A DNA stretch of 64,000 bases from positions 2,480,001 through 2,544,000 of the forward strand of contig NZ_CP017674.1 in NCBI RefSeq assembly GCF_001792815.1. The letters are read 5' to 3'. The notes below the pieces were generated by a model that saw nothing but the letters and a program-made list of their open reading frames with translations, searched no databases and was not told the origin of the DNA. Source of the stretch: Microbacterium sp. BH-3-3-3. Its GTDB lineage: Bacteria > Actinomycetota > Actinomycetes > Actinomycetales > Microbacteriaceae. Below, piece by piece: positions 7,896 through 16,560 of this stretch (position 1 is the first letter of the stretch; each line of letters begins with the position of its first letter). Both the position numbers and the translations under genes were made by a program.

Positions 7896-8822
7896 TCAGG
7901 CGTTCAGGACGAGCGTCTCTCCCGCACGAGCGCGCGAGACGCAGGGGTAGATGATGCGGGAGTCGTCGTCCACCGTCAGCGAATCGCGGTGGTCCACCGC
8001 CCCATCCAGCACGGGCACGGCGCACGAGCCGCAGACCCCGCGCAGGCAGGAGCCGTTCATCGGCACCCCGGCGCCCTGGAGCGACTCGAGCAGCGACCGG
8101 GTCGCGGGCACCTCGACGGTCACACCGGACCGGGCGGCGGTGGCGGTGAAGGCCTCGTTCGGCCCGAACTCCCGCTTCCGGGGCTCGAAACGCTCGAGAT
8201 GGATGCCGGACCCCTCGGGCAGTGTCGGGGTCAGCGCCCAGAGCGCGTCGACGAACGACGCCGGCCCGCACGCGTAGACGTCGGTGCCGGGGGCGATCCC
8301 GCCGACGACCGCGTCGAGGTCGAGACGCCCCTGCTCGCGGCTGACGTGGGTGGTGGCGCGATCGCCGAGGGCGGCGATCTCGTCGGCGAAGGCGACGCCG
8401 TCGCGCTCCCGGGCGACGACGATCATTCTCCAGTCGGCGTCGACGGCGGCGAGGTGACGGGCCATCGACAGGATCGGCGTGACCCCGATCCCGGCGGCCA
8501 GCAGCAGGTACGCGGGGGCCTCGCCGAGCTCGAACAGATTGCGGGGCGGGCGGACCCAGACGGTGCTGCCCTCGCGCAGGAACGCGTGGATGTAGTGCGA
8601 GCCGCCGCGCGACAGTTCTTCGCGGCGCACGGCGATACGGTACGACGCGGTGTCGGCGGGGTCGCCGCACAGCGAGTACTGCCGCTCGTGGCGCGTGATC
8701 AGCTGCAGGTCGATATGGGCGCCGGGGTTCCAGGCGGGGAGGGGGGATCCATCGACGTTCTGCAGGCGGATGCTCACGATGTCGGGCGTCTGGCGGATGA
8801 TCTCGCGGACCACCAGGGGCAT
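7896..8822 (-). CDS. PDR/VanB-type oxidoreductase (flavin, NAD, plant-type 2Fe-2S)
   Basis: A 308-residue reductase resembling phthalate dioxygenase reductase and vanillate demethylase VanB. Order of domains: flavin-binding barrel with RQYSLCGDP (RxYS motif), NAD-binding part with LLAAGIGVTPILSMAR and VYACGPASFVDAL, and a C-terminal ferredoxin domain with the cysteine pattern CLRGVCGSCAV followed by a distant IIYPC. It would pass electrons from NAD(P)H to an oxygenase. No Rieske oxygenase gene is visible nearby, so its partner lies outside the window. I chose the ATG at 8822 with AGGGA upstream; a GTG at about 8844 would also be possible. Confidence 0.9.
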   Translation of the reverse strand: MPLVVREIIRQTPDIVSIRLQNVDGSPLPAWNPGAHIDLQLITRHERQYSLCGDPADTASYRIAVRREELSRGGSHYIHAFLREGSTVWVRPPRNLFELGEAPAYLLLAAGIGVTPILSMARHLAAVDADWRMIVVARERDGVAFADEIAALGDRATTHVSREQGRLDLDAVVGGIAPGTDVYACGPASFVDALWALTPTLPEGSGIHLERFEPRKREFGPNEAFTATAARSGVTVEVPATRSLLESLQGAGVPMNGSCLRGVCGSCAVPVLDGAVDHRDSLTVDDDSRIIYPCVSRARAGETLVLNA

Positions 8823-8844
8823 CAGTCCCTCGCGGCTGCGCACC

Positions 8845-9471
8845 TCAGTACAGCGCCCGGTAGGCGCCGGACATGGCCTCGTCGATGACGTCGCCGACCG
8901 CGGCATCCCATCCCGAGGTGCTCGCCCAGATCTGGCCCGAGGTCGGCACCTGCGTGGCCAGGTCCTGCATGTCGGCGTCCCAGATCCCGCCGCGTAGCAG
9001 AGCGCGCCCGCAGTGCAGGTACACCTGCTCGACGCGCAGCACGATCGCGAGGTCGGGCACGGTGTGGTCCTGCTCGAGGGAGCGCAGCAGGGTGGGGTCG
9101 TCGGTGACGAACGCGGTGCCGTTGATGCGCAGCGTCTCGCTCATTCCCGGCACGAAGCACAGCAGGGCGGCGTGGCCGTTGTCGACGATGTTGCGCATCG
9201 AGTCGGCGATCTTATTGCCGAGGCGGTCGGGAAGCACGACGGTGCGGTCATCGATCGCCCGCACGAAACCGGGGTAGTCGCCGCGCGGCGAGCAGTCGCA
9301 CGTTCCGTCGCGATCGGCGGTGGCGAGGGTGGCGAACGGCGAGTGGGCCAGGAAGCGCAGGCAGTTCTCATCGAGGTGGTCGGTGATCTTCTGCAGCGAG
9401 GGGCCCTCCGGCTCGCCCAGCGTGCCGAGGATGTCCTCGAGCCCGAGCGCGCGGAAATCGGTGGAGAGCAT
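8845..9471 (-). CDS. pyridoxamine 5'-phosphate oxidase-like FMN protein
   Basis: A 208-residue split-barrel flavoprotein of the PNPOx-like class, similar to the MSMEG_1061-type subfamily. The segments FLAHSPFATLATADRDGTCDCSPRGDYPGFV and LPDRLGNKIADSMRNIVDNGHAALLCFVPG are hallmarks of this group. Members bind FMN or F420-like cofactors; the substrate is unknown. I chose the ATG at 9471 because TAGCGT, a good -10 box, lies 7 bases upstream and there is no ribosome-binding site, which suggests a leaderless message. An ATG at 9507 in the same frame is the alternative. The next gene starts about 20 bases after its stop, so the two are probably co-transcribed. Confidence 0.82.
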   Translation of the reverse strand: MLSTDFRALGLEDILGTLGEPEGPSLQKITDHLDENCLRFLAHSPFATLATADRDGTCDCSPRGDYPGFVRAIDDRTVVLPDRLGNKIADSMRNIVDNGHAALLCFVPGMSETLRINGTAFVTDDPTLLRSLEQDHTVPDLAIVLRVEQVYLHCGRALLRGGIWDADMQDLATQVPTSGQIWASTSGWDAAVGDVIDEAMSGAYRALY

Positions 9472-9621
9472 GTCATCGACGCTACCCCGGGGTCCCTCGA
9501 ACCTCATCGTCGCCCGGGCACAGGATCACCGGGTCGAAGTGTGCCGTCGGCACAGCGGGCGCCGGGGTGATGGACGGCCACCGCCCCACGCCGGCGCCGA
9601 GATCAGGCCCCGACGCCCTCC

Positions 9622-11106
9622 TCAGCGCCCCGAGCCCAGCAGGCGCACGCGGCACGCCAGCTCGACCGCGAAGCGGGTGTCGGGGTCGTCGAGGTCGACC
9701 CCGAGCAGCTCGCGCGCGCGTCGGATGCGGTAGCCGACCGCATTGGGGTGCAGGTTCAGCTCGCGCCCGGCCCGCGCGAGCGAATGACGGTGGCCGAGGT
9801 ACGACAGCAGCGTGCGCACGGCCGTCGTCGCCTTCTCGGGGCCCAGCACGTCGAGCGGGTGGAGGATGTCGTCGAGCAGATTGCGGCTCACCGGCGAGGC
9901 GTAGAAGTCGAGCAGCAGACGTCGGAGCCCGGTCACGTCGGTGAGCTCGATGGCATCCAGTCGACCGCCGGCGATGGCGGAGTCGGCGGCGACGCGCGCC
10001 TCGGCAGCCGACTGCCGCAGGCCCGCGGCTCCGGTCTGCGGGGTGCCGAGACCGACCGTGTACGTCCAGTCGTCACCGATGAGACGGCGGGCCTGGGCCT
10101 GCACGCGCGACACGACGTCGCGCAGGCGCCGCTGATGGTCGCCCGCGCCGTGGTCCTCGCTGCTGACGACGAGGACGTCGTCCTGCAGGAAGGCGATGTG
10201 CCACAGCTCGGGGCGGTCCTCGATGAGCTGCAGGGTGAACAGCTCGAGCGCGGCCTCGACGAAGCGCGGGGCGCGCAGCCCCGGGTCGGTGCGGTGCTGC
10301 GGACGCATCCACGCCACGGCGTGCGAGAGCTGCAGCGGCAGACCGAGGCGTGCGGCCGGAGCGACGAACCCGTCGACGCGACCGGCCTCGGCGAGGATCA
10401 GCTCGACGATGAGGTCGGCGCGCGACTGATTCGGGGCGAAGCGGTCCTGCAGGTGCCGCTGCATGGCCCGCGACACGAGCGAGGCCACGACCGGCAGCGC
10501 GACGGTGGCGGCCGGATCCGAGGTCTCGGCGACCAGCCTGCCGATGGGCACCTCGCCCGCGAACACCGCGTCGGCGTCGGTCCACGAGGTCGCCAGGTCT
10601 TCGCGCACGCTCACCCGCACGCCCAGGGCGGTGCCCGCGGCGTCGAGGATCGCCGCCACCGCGTCTCCCTCGCCCGCAGCCGCGGCCTGCGTCGCCTTCT
10701 CGACCGCGAAGGCCGCGCGGGTCATCGACTCGGCCGCGCCCCCGCTGATCACCCGGTCGATCGCCACGGCGAGGTCGGGAGCGGGCGCCGCGAGCGACAC
10801 GAGCACGGGAACGCCGCCGCGCAGCGCCAGCACGGTCGCGGTCTCGGTCGCCGTGAAGCCCGCGGGCATGACGAGGCCCGCCAGCCCGCGCGCGCTGGCC
10901 TGGCGCAGGGCCACGTCGACGAGGTACGGCGCGGGCGGGTCGTCGCCGGCCACGACGGCCAGGGTGCCCGCGGTCAGGCCGGGCAGATCGGCGAGGGTCG
11001 ACACGTCGACGCGTTCGATCGTCGCTCCGCCCTCGGGGCCGGCGGCGTGCGCGATGCCCAGGCGTTCGGTCTGAGCGAGAAGGTCGGAAGTGGTGAGCTG
11101 TGCCAC
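9622..11106 (-). CDS. PucR-family transcriptional regulator
   Basis: A 494-residue activator-type regulator. The N-terminal part (about 1-130) fits the purine-catabolism PucR sensory domain, beginning AQLTTSDLLAQTERLGI. The C-terminal HTH reads LGHRHSLARAGRELNLHPNAVGYRIRRARELLGVDL, typical of PucR/CdaR proteins that control purine, allantoin or hydantoin use. It is divergent from the DUF917 and HyuA-like genes, which it most likely controls. I placed the start at the GTG at 11106 because TACATT lies 6 bases upstream (leaderless pattern); TTG 11124 and GTG 11112 are alternatives. The frame ends at TCA 9622-9624. Confidence 0.88.
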   Translation of the reverse strand: MAQLTTSDLLAQTERLGIAHAAGPEGGATIERVDVSTLADLPGLTAGTLAVVAGDDPPAPYLVDVALRQASARGLAGLVMPAGFTATETATVLALRGGVPVLVSLAAPAPDLAVAIDRVISGGAAESMTRAAFAVEKATQAAAAGEGDAVAAILDAAGTALGVRVSVREDLATSWTDADAVFAGEVPIGRLVAETSDPAATVALPVVASLVSRAMQRHLQDRFAPNQSRADLIVELILAEAGRVDGFVAPAARLGLPLQLSHAVAWMRPQHRTDPGLRAPRFVEAALELFTLQLIEDRPELWHIAFLQDDVLVVSSEDHGAGDHQRRLRDVVSRVQAQARRLIGDDWTYTVGLGTPQTGAAGLRQSAAEARVAADSAIAGGRLDAIELTDVTGLRRLLLDFYASPVSRNLLDDILHPLDVLGPEKATTAVRTLLSYLGHRHSLARAGRELNLHPNAVGYRIRRARELLGVDLDDPDTRFAVELACRVRLLGSGR

Positions 11107-11112
11107 CAGCAC

Positions 11113-11118
11113 AATGTA
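11113..11118 (-). promoter_or_regulatory. -10 box of a probable leaderless pucR message
   Basis: TACATT on the minus strand lies 6 bases before the GTG at 11106. The -35 match is weak. No ribosome-binding site lies at a usable distance from that GTG. Confidence 0.4.
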
Positions 11119-11144
11119 CGCCAATTCCCTGTCTGCTCACCACA

Positions 11145-11173
11145 TTGTCGCTCGCGGAGACGGTGCTTAGTGT
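11145..11173 (+). promoter_or_regulatory. promoter of the DUF917 gene (leaderless)
   Basis: TTGTCG (11145-11150), a 17-base spacer and TAGTGT (11168-11173) lie 6 bases before the ATG at 11180. There is no ribosome-binding site, so transcription probably starts at or next to the A of the ATG. The short gap to the divergent PucR gene makes this the likely target of that regulator. Confidence 0.6.
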
Positions 11174-11179
11174 CGTGTC

Positions 11180-12292
11180 ATGGCACTTCCGTCTCCCGTC
11201 ACGCCGACCGCGGCCCGCGCCCCCGAGCACGTCACGGCCGACGACATCGCCGCGCTCGCCGCGGGCGCGGCGATCTTCGGCACGGGCGGCGGCGGCGCCG
11301 TCTACACCTCGCAGCTGACGACCGAGCGCGCGATCCGCGAGCACGGGCCGGTGCGGCTGCTGAGCCTCGACGACCTCGGACCCGACGACGCCGTCATCAT
11401 GATGAGCGGCATCGGCGCACCGACCGTCGGCATCGAGATGCTCTCGTCGGTGCAGCAGGTCGAGACCCTGCTGCGCGAGGCCGAACGCGTCGCCGGGCGC
11501 ACGATCACCGCGATCATGCCCGCCGAGATCGGCGGCAGCAACGGCGTCTCGCCCGCCGGATGGGCCGCTCGCCTGGGCGTCGCCCTGCTGGATGCCGACG
11601 GCATGGGCCGCGCGTTCCCGGAGGCGACCATGATCTCCACCAACGTCGCCGGCGTCCCGTGCGAGTTCGCGGTGCTGAGCGACGTCGTCGGCAACGTCGT
11701 GACCCTGCGCACGGTCGACCTCGGCTGGCTCGAGCGGCACGCCCGCGCCGTCACGGTGGCCGCCGGGGGAATCTGCCTCGGCGCCCATTACCTGCTCACC
11801 GCCGAGACGGCTCGCGGAGCGGTCATCCCGGGCACGATCAGCACGGCCATCCGCGTCGGACGCGCGCTGCTCTCGGCCGCCGAGCCGGTGGCCGCCATCG
11901 CCGACGAGCTCGACGCCGACGTGCTCATCTCGGGCAAGATCGTCGACGTCTCGCGCCGCACCGAGGGCGGGTTCGTGCGCGGCTCGATCACGATCGCCGG
12001 GATCGGCGACGACCGCGGGCGCCTGCAGCGCGTCGAGCTGCGCAACGAGAACCTCGTGGTGCTCGAAGACGGCGAGGTGCTGGCGACCGTGCCCGACCTC
12101 ATCACCGTCGTCGATCTCGAGACCGGTCACGCCATCTCGACCGAGATGCTGCGCTACGGCCAGCGCGTGTCGGTGCTGGCCTGGGCGTGCGACCCCCTGT
12201 GGCGCACCGAGCGCGGCCTCGAGATCGCCGGCCCCCGCGCCTTCGGCTACGACCTGCCCTACGTCCCCTTCGAGCGGAAGGACGCGCGATGA
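11180..12292 (+). CDS. DUF917 (S-methyl-thiohydantoin desulfurase-like) protein
   Basis: A 370-residue DUF917 protein. Hallmarks are the N-terminal GAAIFGTGGGGAVYTSQL, MMSGIGAPTVGIEML, EIGGSNGVSPAGWAARLGVALLDADGMGRAFPEA and the C-terminal YGQRVSVLAWACDPLWRTERGLE. DUF917 proteins are usually encoded next to hydantoinase/oxoprolinase (HyuA-like) genes and a family member has been linked to sulfur-containing hydantoin breakdown; here the next gene, overlapping by 4 bases, is HyuA-like, which fits. The two probably work as a pair on a hydantoin-like ring. Function beyond this is inference. Confidence 0.88.
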   Translation: MALPSPVTPTAARAPEHVTADDIAALAAGAAIFGTGGGGAVYTSQLTTERAIREHGPVRLLSLDDLGPDDAVIMMSGIGAPTVGIEMLSSVQQVETLLREAERVAGRTITAIMPAEIGGSNGVSPAGWAARLGVALLDADGMGRAFPEATMISTNVAGVPCEFAVLSDVVGNVVTLRTVDLGWLERHARAVTVAAGGICLGAHYLLTAETARGAVIPGTISTAIRVGRALLSAAEPVAAIADELDADVLISGKIVDVSRRTEGGFVRGSITIAGIGDDRGRLQRVELRNENLVVLEDGEVLATVPDLITVVDLETGHAISTEMLRYGQRVSVLAWACDPLWRTERGLEIAGPRAFGYDLPYVPFERKDAR

Positions 12293-13868
12293 TCGCCGTT
12301 CGCGACCTGTCCATCGGCGTCGACGTCGGCGGCACCAACACCGACGCGGTCGTCGTGGATGCCACGGGGTCGGTGATCGCCTGGACGAAGCAGCCGACCA
12401 CGGCCGACGTCATCGGCGGCATCCGTGCCGGTATCGCCGCCGTGCTCGCGCAGCTCGCCGAGGACCGCGACCGGGTGTCGCGCGTCATGCTCGGCACCAC
12501 CCACGCGACCAACGCGATCGTCGCCCGCCGGGGCCTGGACCGCGTCGCGCTAGTGCGGCTCGGGGCTCCCGCGGCCACCGAGTGGCCGCCGCTGACGGGC
12601 TGGCCGACCGACCTCAGCACCCAGGTGCTGGCGGGGGCGGCCATGCTCGGCGGCGGGCACATGGTCGACGGCACGCCCATCTCGCCGCTCGATCGCGACG
12701 GCATCCGGCGGTTCCTCGACGGCCTCGACGGACGGTTCGACAGCGTGGCGGTGTGCGGGATCTTCGCCCCCTCGTCTCCCGAGCAGGAGCGCGACGTCGA
12801 GCAGCTCGTGCACGACCACATCGGCGAGAACGTGCCGGTGTTCCTCAGCCAGGACATCGGTCCCGACGGACTGCTCGAGCGCGAGAACGCCACGGTTCTC
12901 AACGCGGCCCTGCGCGGCGTCGCGAGCGAGGTGACCCGCGCCCTCGTCGACGTCGTCGCCGAGGAGGGTCTCGACGTCTCGACCTTCTTCGCGCAGAACG
13001 ACGGCACCCTGATGTCGCTCGACTACGCCGTGCGCTACCCGGTGCTGACCATCGGGTCGGGGCCGGCGAACTCCCTCCGCGGAGCCGCCTTCCTCTCGGG
13101 CGCCCAGAACGCCATCGTCGTCGACGTCGGCGGCACCACGAGCGACCTCGGCGTGCTCGTCGACGGATTCCCCCGCGAATCGACCCTGCCCCGCGACATC
13201 GGCGGCGTGCGCACCAACTTCCGCATGCCCGACATCCTCAGCCTCGGCATCGGCGGGGGCACGATCATCGACCCCCGCACCGGCGCCGTCGGCCCGGGAT
13301 CGGTGGGGTACCGCATCGCCGAAGAGGGACTGCTGTTCGGCGGTTCCACCCCGACGCTCACCGATGCCGCCGCGGCCGCGGGGCACGGCATCCGGGGTCG
13401 TTCGCTCCCCCGCTCTCGGCGGGTCACCGCGACATGCTGGCCCGCGCCCTCGCCCACGCGCACGAACGCATCGAGGAGGCCGTCGAACGGCTGTCGCTCG
13501 GCCGCGTCGACCTGCCGCTGATCGTCGTCGGCGGCGGCGCCCAACTCGTTCCCGACGATCTGCCGGGGGCCGGTGACGTGCTCCGCCCCGACCGGGCCGA
13601 CGTCGCCAACGCCGTCGGAGCGGCCATCTCGCTCGCCGGGGGCCGCGCCGACCAGATCTCCGACGCCGAAGACCGGGATGCCGCGATCGCGGCCGCCTCG
13701 GAAGCGGCGATCGCGAAGGCCATCCAGGCGGGGGCCGATCCCCTCGCGGTCGAGATCGTCGACGTCCTCGAGACGTCGCTGTCGTACACGACCCGCCCCA
13801 CCCTCAAGGTCTCGGTCAAAGCCGCCGGCCCCCTGAGCCATCTCGCCGCACCCATCCCCGCGCGCTGA
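12289..13868 (+). pseudogene. hydantoinase/oxoprolinase (HyuA-like) subunit, frameshifted
   Basis: The first part, in one frame from ATG 12289 (overlapping the DUF917 stop), shows the ATP-binding motifs GVDVGGTNTDAVVVD and IVVDVGGTTSDLG and the family segment FAQNDGTLMSLDYA. After about 13,395 the protein continues in the -1 frame as GSFAPPLSAGHRDMLARAL, LIVVGGGAQLVPDDLPGA and a normal C-terminus to the TGA at 13,868. Adding one G to the GGGG run at 13394-13397 restores a continuous chain of about 526 residues, close to the usual 500-530 for this subfamily. So either a one-base deletion inactivated the gene or the base was lost in sequencing. Intact, it would be an ATP-dependent ring-opening enzyme or its homologue. 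Confidence 0.82.
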
Positions 13869-13922
13869 CACCTGCACCACCCCTGCACCACCGTCGCTTC
13901 CCCCGAATCAAGGAGCATGGCA

Positions 13923-15509
13923 ATGAAACGCAGCACTCTCGCCCCGGCCGCGGCCGGGGTCGTCCTTCTCGCATTGACACTGGCGTCGTGCGCGGCGCCC
14001 TCCGACGGCAGCGGGGGAGGGGGCTCGGTCGTCTCGGGCGGCACGTTCGTCAAGGCGATCAGCGACGACCCGGGCGACCTCGACCCGATGAAGGCCGTCT
14101 CGCCCGACACCTTCGACGTCGTCACCATCGCGTACGAGTCGCTCATCTACGTCACCCCCGACGGCGAGTACGAACCCTGGCTCGCCGAGAGCTGGACCGA
14201 CGAGGGCACCTCGGCCACCTTCACGCTGAAGGACGGCATCACCTGCGCCGACGGCTCGGAGTTCACCGCGCAGACCGTCGCCGACAACCTCAACTACAAC
14301 GCCGACCCCGCCAACGCGACCTTCTCGTACGGCACCGTCATCACCGAGGCCGTGTCGGCCACGGCCGAGGGCAACGTCGTCACCGTGACCAGCACGGTCA
14401 ACGACCCGTTCCTGGCCGTCAACCTCGGCACGATCATGATGGTGTGCGACGCCGGTCTGGCCGACGTCGCCTCGCTGTCGGACACCACGAACGGCACGGG
14501 CATGTTCCAGCTGAGCGAGGCGCGCGCCGGCGACGCGTACGTCTTCACCCAGCGCGACGGCTACACATGGGGCCCCTACGGCGTCACCAACGAGACCGAG
14601 GGGCTGCCCGAGACCATCGAGGCGCGCATCGTGTCCGACCAGAGCACCGTGACCAACCTGCTGCTCTCGGGCGAGCTGAACTCCGGCGTGGTCACCGGCC
14701 CCGACCAGGACCGCCTCGAGGGCGCCGGCATCACCTACGCGGGCGTGCGCAACCCGGTCGGTCAGATCCTGTTCAACGAGCGCGAGGGCCGGCCCTTCTC
14801 CGACCCGCTCGTGCGCGAGGCCCTCTCGACCGCGATCAACCGCGACGAGGTCGGCCCGGTCATCGCCGGCGCCACGGGTCTGCCCTCCAGCGGTCTCGTC
14901 ATGAAGACGCCGCTGCTGTGCGTGCAGGACCCGCCCAGCTGGAGCCTGCCGGCCACCGACCTCGATCGCGCCGGCGAACTGCTCGACGAAGCCGGCTGGA
15001 CCCTCGGCAGCGACGGCATCCGTCAGAAGAACGGACAGCCGCTGAACGTGAAGTTCATCTACGACGCCCCCACCGCCTCGCACGCTCCGGCCGCCGAACT
15101 GGTCAAAGAGACGTGGGACTCACTCGGCGTGGTCACCGAGCTGTCGGCCAACGACGCCGCGGCCTGGTCCGACCAGCTCTACACGAGCTTCGACTGGGAC
15201 ACCGGGTGGGTGCAGATCGGGCCGGGAAGCCCCGTCGTGCTCGACCTCTTCTTCGGGGGAGCGACTCCCGACCAGGGTGGCTTGAACTTCATGTTCGTCG
15301 ACAACCCCGAGTACAACGCCCTGGCCACCCAGGCCAAGACCGCCACCCCCGACGCCGCGTGCGGACTGTGGCAGCAGGCCGAGAAGGAGCTCATCGAGCG
15401 CTTCGACACCTTCCCGGTGATCGACAACATCCTGCCGAACTACATGAGCGGCGCGACGTTCGAGCAGCCGAACTTCCTCAACCCCACCTCGATCCGGATG
15501 CAGGGCTGA
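13923..15509 (+). CDS. peptide/nickel-type ABC transporter substrate-binding lipoprotein
   Basis: A 528-residue family 5 solute-binding protein. It has a lipoprotein signal peptide with lipobox LASC around residues 20-24, a Gly/Ser linker, then the mature domain starting GGTFVKAISDDPGDLDPMKAV. AGGAG lies 8 bases before ATG 13923, which I prefer over the ATG at 13917. It is anchored outside the membrane and captures oligopeptides or similar solutes for the permeases that follow. Because it lies between the HyuA-like gene and the transporter genes, hydantoin-like or amino-acid-conjugate substrates are possible. Five cysteines in the mature part (for example TCADG and MVCDAG) are unusual for this family and may form disulfides. 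Confidence 0.92.
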   Translation: MKRSTLAPAAAGVVLLALTLASCAAPSDGSGGGGSVVSGGTFVKAISDDPGDLDPMKAVSPDTFDVVTIAYESLIYVTPDGEYEPWLAESWTDEGTSATFTLKDGITCADGSEFTAQTVADNLNYNADPANATFSYGTVITEAVSATAEGNVVTVTSTVNDPFLAVNLGTIMMVCDAGLADVASLSDTTNGTGMFQLSEARAGDAYVFTQRDGYTWGPYGVTNETEGLPETIEARIVSDQSTVTNLLLSGELNSGVVTGPDQDRLEGAGITYAGVRNPVGQILFNEREGRPFSDPLVREALSTAINRDEVGPVIAGATGLPSSGLVMKTPLLCVQDPPSWSLPATDLDRAGELLDEAGWTLGSDGIRQKNGQPLNVKFIYDAPTASHAPAAELVKETWDSLGVVTELSANDAAAWSDQLYTSFDWDTGWVQIGPGSPVVLDLFFGGATPDQGGLNFMFVDNPEYNALATQAKTATPDAACGLWQQAEKELIERFDTFPVIDNILPNYMSGATFEQPNFLNPTSIRMQG

Positions 15510-15513
15510 TCCC

Positions 15514-16557
15514 ATGACCGCCACCCCTCCGCCCGTCGTCGCCGACCTGGCCGGCGCCCCCACCGCCGCCCTGGCGGTGCGGGCGGAGGGGCGCGGCCGC
15601 GGTCCGCGGCTCTCTCCTCGCGCGGCGTTCCTCGTGCGACGGCTGGGGCGACTGCTCGTCTCGCTCGCCGTCGTCGTCGTCGCCTCGTTCTTCCTCATCC
15701 ACCTCGTTCCGGGCGATCCCGTGCGGGCTGCCCTCGGCATCCAGGCTTCGCCCGAACTGGTTGCGGCCACCCGCGCCGAGCTCGGTCTCGACAAGCCGCT
15801 GCCGCAGCAGTTCTTCGACTACGTCGCGCACCTGCTGCGCGGCGACTTCGGGGAGTCGATCCGCACCGGCCGGTCGGTCTCCGAGACCATCGGTCAACGT
15901 TTCCCGGCGACCGTCACGCTGGGGGTGCTGAGCTTCCTGCTCGCCCTGGTCGCCGCGGTCCCGATCGGCATCGGCGCCGCCGTCGCCCTGCAGCGTCCGG
16001 GTCGCAAGGTCGCGGACGCGCTCATCTCGGGCGTGCTGGGCATGCTCATCGCGGTGCCCGGCTTCCTGCTCGCCGTCGGGCTCATCGCCCTCTTCGCCGT
16101 GCAGCTCAAATGGCTCCCCGCAGCCGGATGGGGAAAGCCCGAGGATGCCGTGCTGCCGGTGCTCGCGCTCGCCCTCGGGCCCCTCGCCTACCTCGCCCGC
16201 ATCGTGCAGGTCGAGATGTCGGGTGTGCTGGGAGCGACCTACATGACCACCGCGCGGGCGAAGCGTCTTCCGGGGCGGCTCGTCTACCTGCGCCACGCGC
16301 TGCCGAACATCATCACCGCCTCGCTCACGGTGAGCGGGCTGCTGCTGAGCGGCATGATCGCCGGCACCGTGCTGATCGAGACGGTGTTCGCGATCCCCGG
16401 AATGGGCGGGGTCATGGTCCCGGCGGTCGGAGCGAAGGACTACCCGATCGTGCAGGGGCTCGTCGTGGTCTACGCGCTCATCATCCTCGGCGTGAACCTC
16501 GTCGTCGATCTCATCCTGGTGACCGTCGACCCGCGGTCCTCGATCACGGAGGGCTGA
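15514..16557 (+). CDS. ABC transporter permease, DppB type
   Basis: A 347-residue inner-membrane permease. A 30-residue cytoplasmic N-terminal extension precedes the DppB core, which begins RRLGRLLVSLAVVVVASFFLIHLVPGDP. Family segments visible are ELGLDKPLPQQFFDYVAHLLRGDFGES, the cytoplasmic coupling loop YMTTARAKRLPGRLVYLRHALPN and the C-terminal IETVFAIPGMGG. About six transmembrane segments are expected. It starts 4 bases after the binding-protein stop and pairs with the permease half of the next gene. Confidence 0.93.
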   Translation: MTATPPPVVADLAGAPTAALAVRAEGRGRGPRLSPRAAFLVRRLGRLLVSLAVVVVASFFLIHLVPGDPVRAALGIQASPELVAATRAELGLDKPLPQQFFDYVAHLLRGDFGESIRTGRSVSETIGQRFPATVTLGVLSFLLALVAAVPIGIGAAVALQRPGRKVADALISGVLGMLIAVPGFLLAVGLIALFAVQLKWLPAAGWGKPEDAVLPVLALALGPLAYLARIVQVEMSGVLGATYMTTARAKRLPGRLVYLRHALPNIITASLTVSGLLLSGMIAGTVLIETVFAIPGMGGVMVPAVGAKDYPIVQGLVVVYALIILGVNLVVDLILVTVDPRSSITEG

Positions 16558-16560
16558 CCC

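Noticed and set aside
13380..13400. Programmed -1 frameshift in the HyuA-like gene
   Set aside because: There is no slippery heptamer or clear downstream stimulator; a one-base loss at GGGG explains the data more simply.
9748..13521. A very long + strand open frame (over 1,200 codons) across the PucR gene
   Set aside because: Only its last part (from 12289) is real, as the HyuA-like gene. The rest is an antisense shadow of the PucR gene and an off-frame copy of DUF917, with Arg/Gly/Ala-rich sequence typical of GC-rich shadows.
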